Of a stretch of DNA of 45,047 nucleotides, positions 45,004-45,047 are shown piece by piece. Origin of the DNA: Saprolegnia diclina VS20. Its lineage: Eukaryota; Oomycota; Saprolegniomycetes; Saprolegniales; Saprolegniaceae. Below the pieces are notes generated by a model that saw nothing but the letters and a program-made list of their open reading frames with translations, searched no databases and was not told where the DNA came from. The translations under genes were made by a program, and so were the position numbers. The first letter of the stretch is position 1. Each line of letters starts with the position of its first letter. Where the stretch lies: positions 146,270 through 191,316 of the forward strand of contig NW_008246085.1 in NCBI RefSeq assembly GCF_000281045.1. Reading direction: 5' to 3'.

Positions 45004-45047
45004 AACTTCGTTGCTATCCGGATCGGCGGCAGCTTCAACCGCGACTA
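45004..45047 (-). repeat. Third, partial copy of repeat segment A
   Basis: The last 43-44 bases of the window repeat 11359-11401 almost exactly and in the same orientation (and 1090-1133 inverted). The copy continues beyond the window. Its left boundary, near 45003, is a different junction from that of the other copies, which suggests a dispersed family. Confidence 0.85.

Overview
The window looks like nuclear DNA from an oomycete, most likely a Saprolegniales water mould. The genes are eukaryotic and densely packed, the DNA is GC-rich, and introns are very short (about 40-70 nt, mostly GTAC...TAG). The content fits: a 7TM receptor fused to a phosphatase-like domain, a secreted double Kazal protein, and EF-hand/coiled-coil proteins. 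The lineage is an inference from gene style; no rRNA or other marker is present. I resolved exons by hand, by keeping homologous protein blocks in frame.

Layout. 1-2130 and 10265-12391 are two inverted, partly decayed copies of one repeat. They flank about 8 kb and carry gene debris: a Bax-inhibitor-1 fragment, the start of a broken ubiquitin-protease gene, and a piece of an unknown family. An assembly gap (11463-12307) lies inside the right copy, and a third partial copy starts at the right edge (45004-45047). Between the arms lie a ubiquitin-protease pseudogene, two weak minus-strand ORFs, a RING protein, an ankyrin/MYND/methyltransferase fusion and an AGC kinase with a myristoylation-type start. 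12.3-22 kb holds two coiled-coil proteins (one with EF-hands), an SR-protein kinase, a hypothetical protein with two relatives in this window, and an acidic hypothetical. 23-29 kb holds the receptor-phosphatase fusion and a coiled-coil gene that converge with 6 bp between stop codons. 29.5-41.3 kb holds Kazal, presenilin, a PAP2-like membrane protein, NSUN2, importin beta-1 and an MFS transporter. 43-44.4 kb holds homogentisate 1,2-dioxygenase.

The genes do not form a pathway. They are separate housekeeping and signalling genes: nuclear import, RNA methylation, SR-protein phosphorylation, intramembrane proteolysis, tyrosine breakdown, receptor and lipid signalling. CCAAT boxes lie 40-110 bp before many start codons. 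I saw no reverse transcriptase, integrase, transposase, capsid gene, tRNA, rRNA or CRISPR array. The most unusual items are the receptor fused to a probably inactive 5-phosphatase, the ankyrin-methyltransferase with a MYND finger in its catalytic fold, the inverted repeat system, and a small unnamed gene family.
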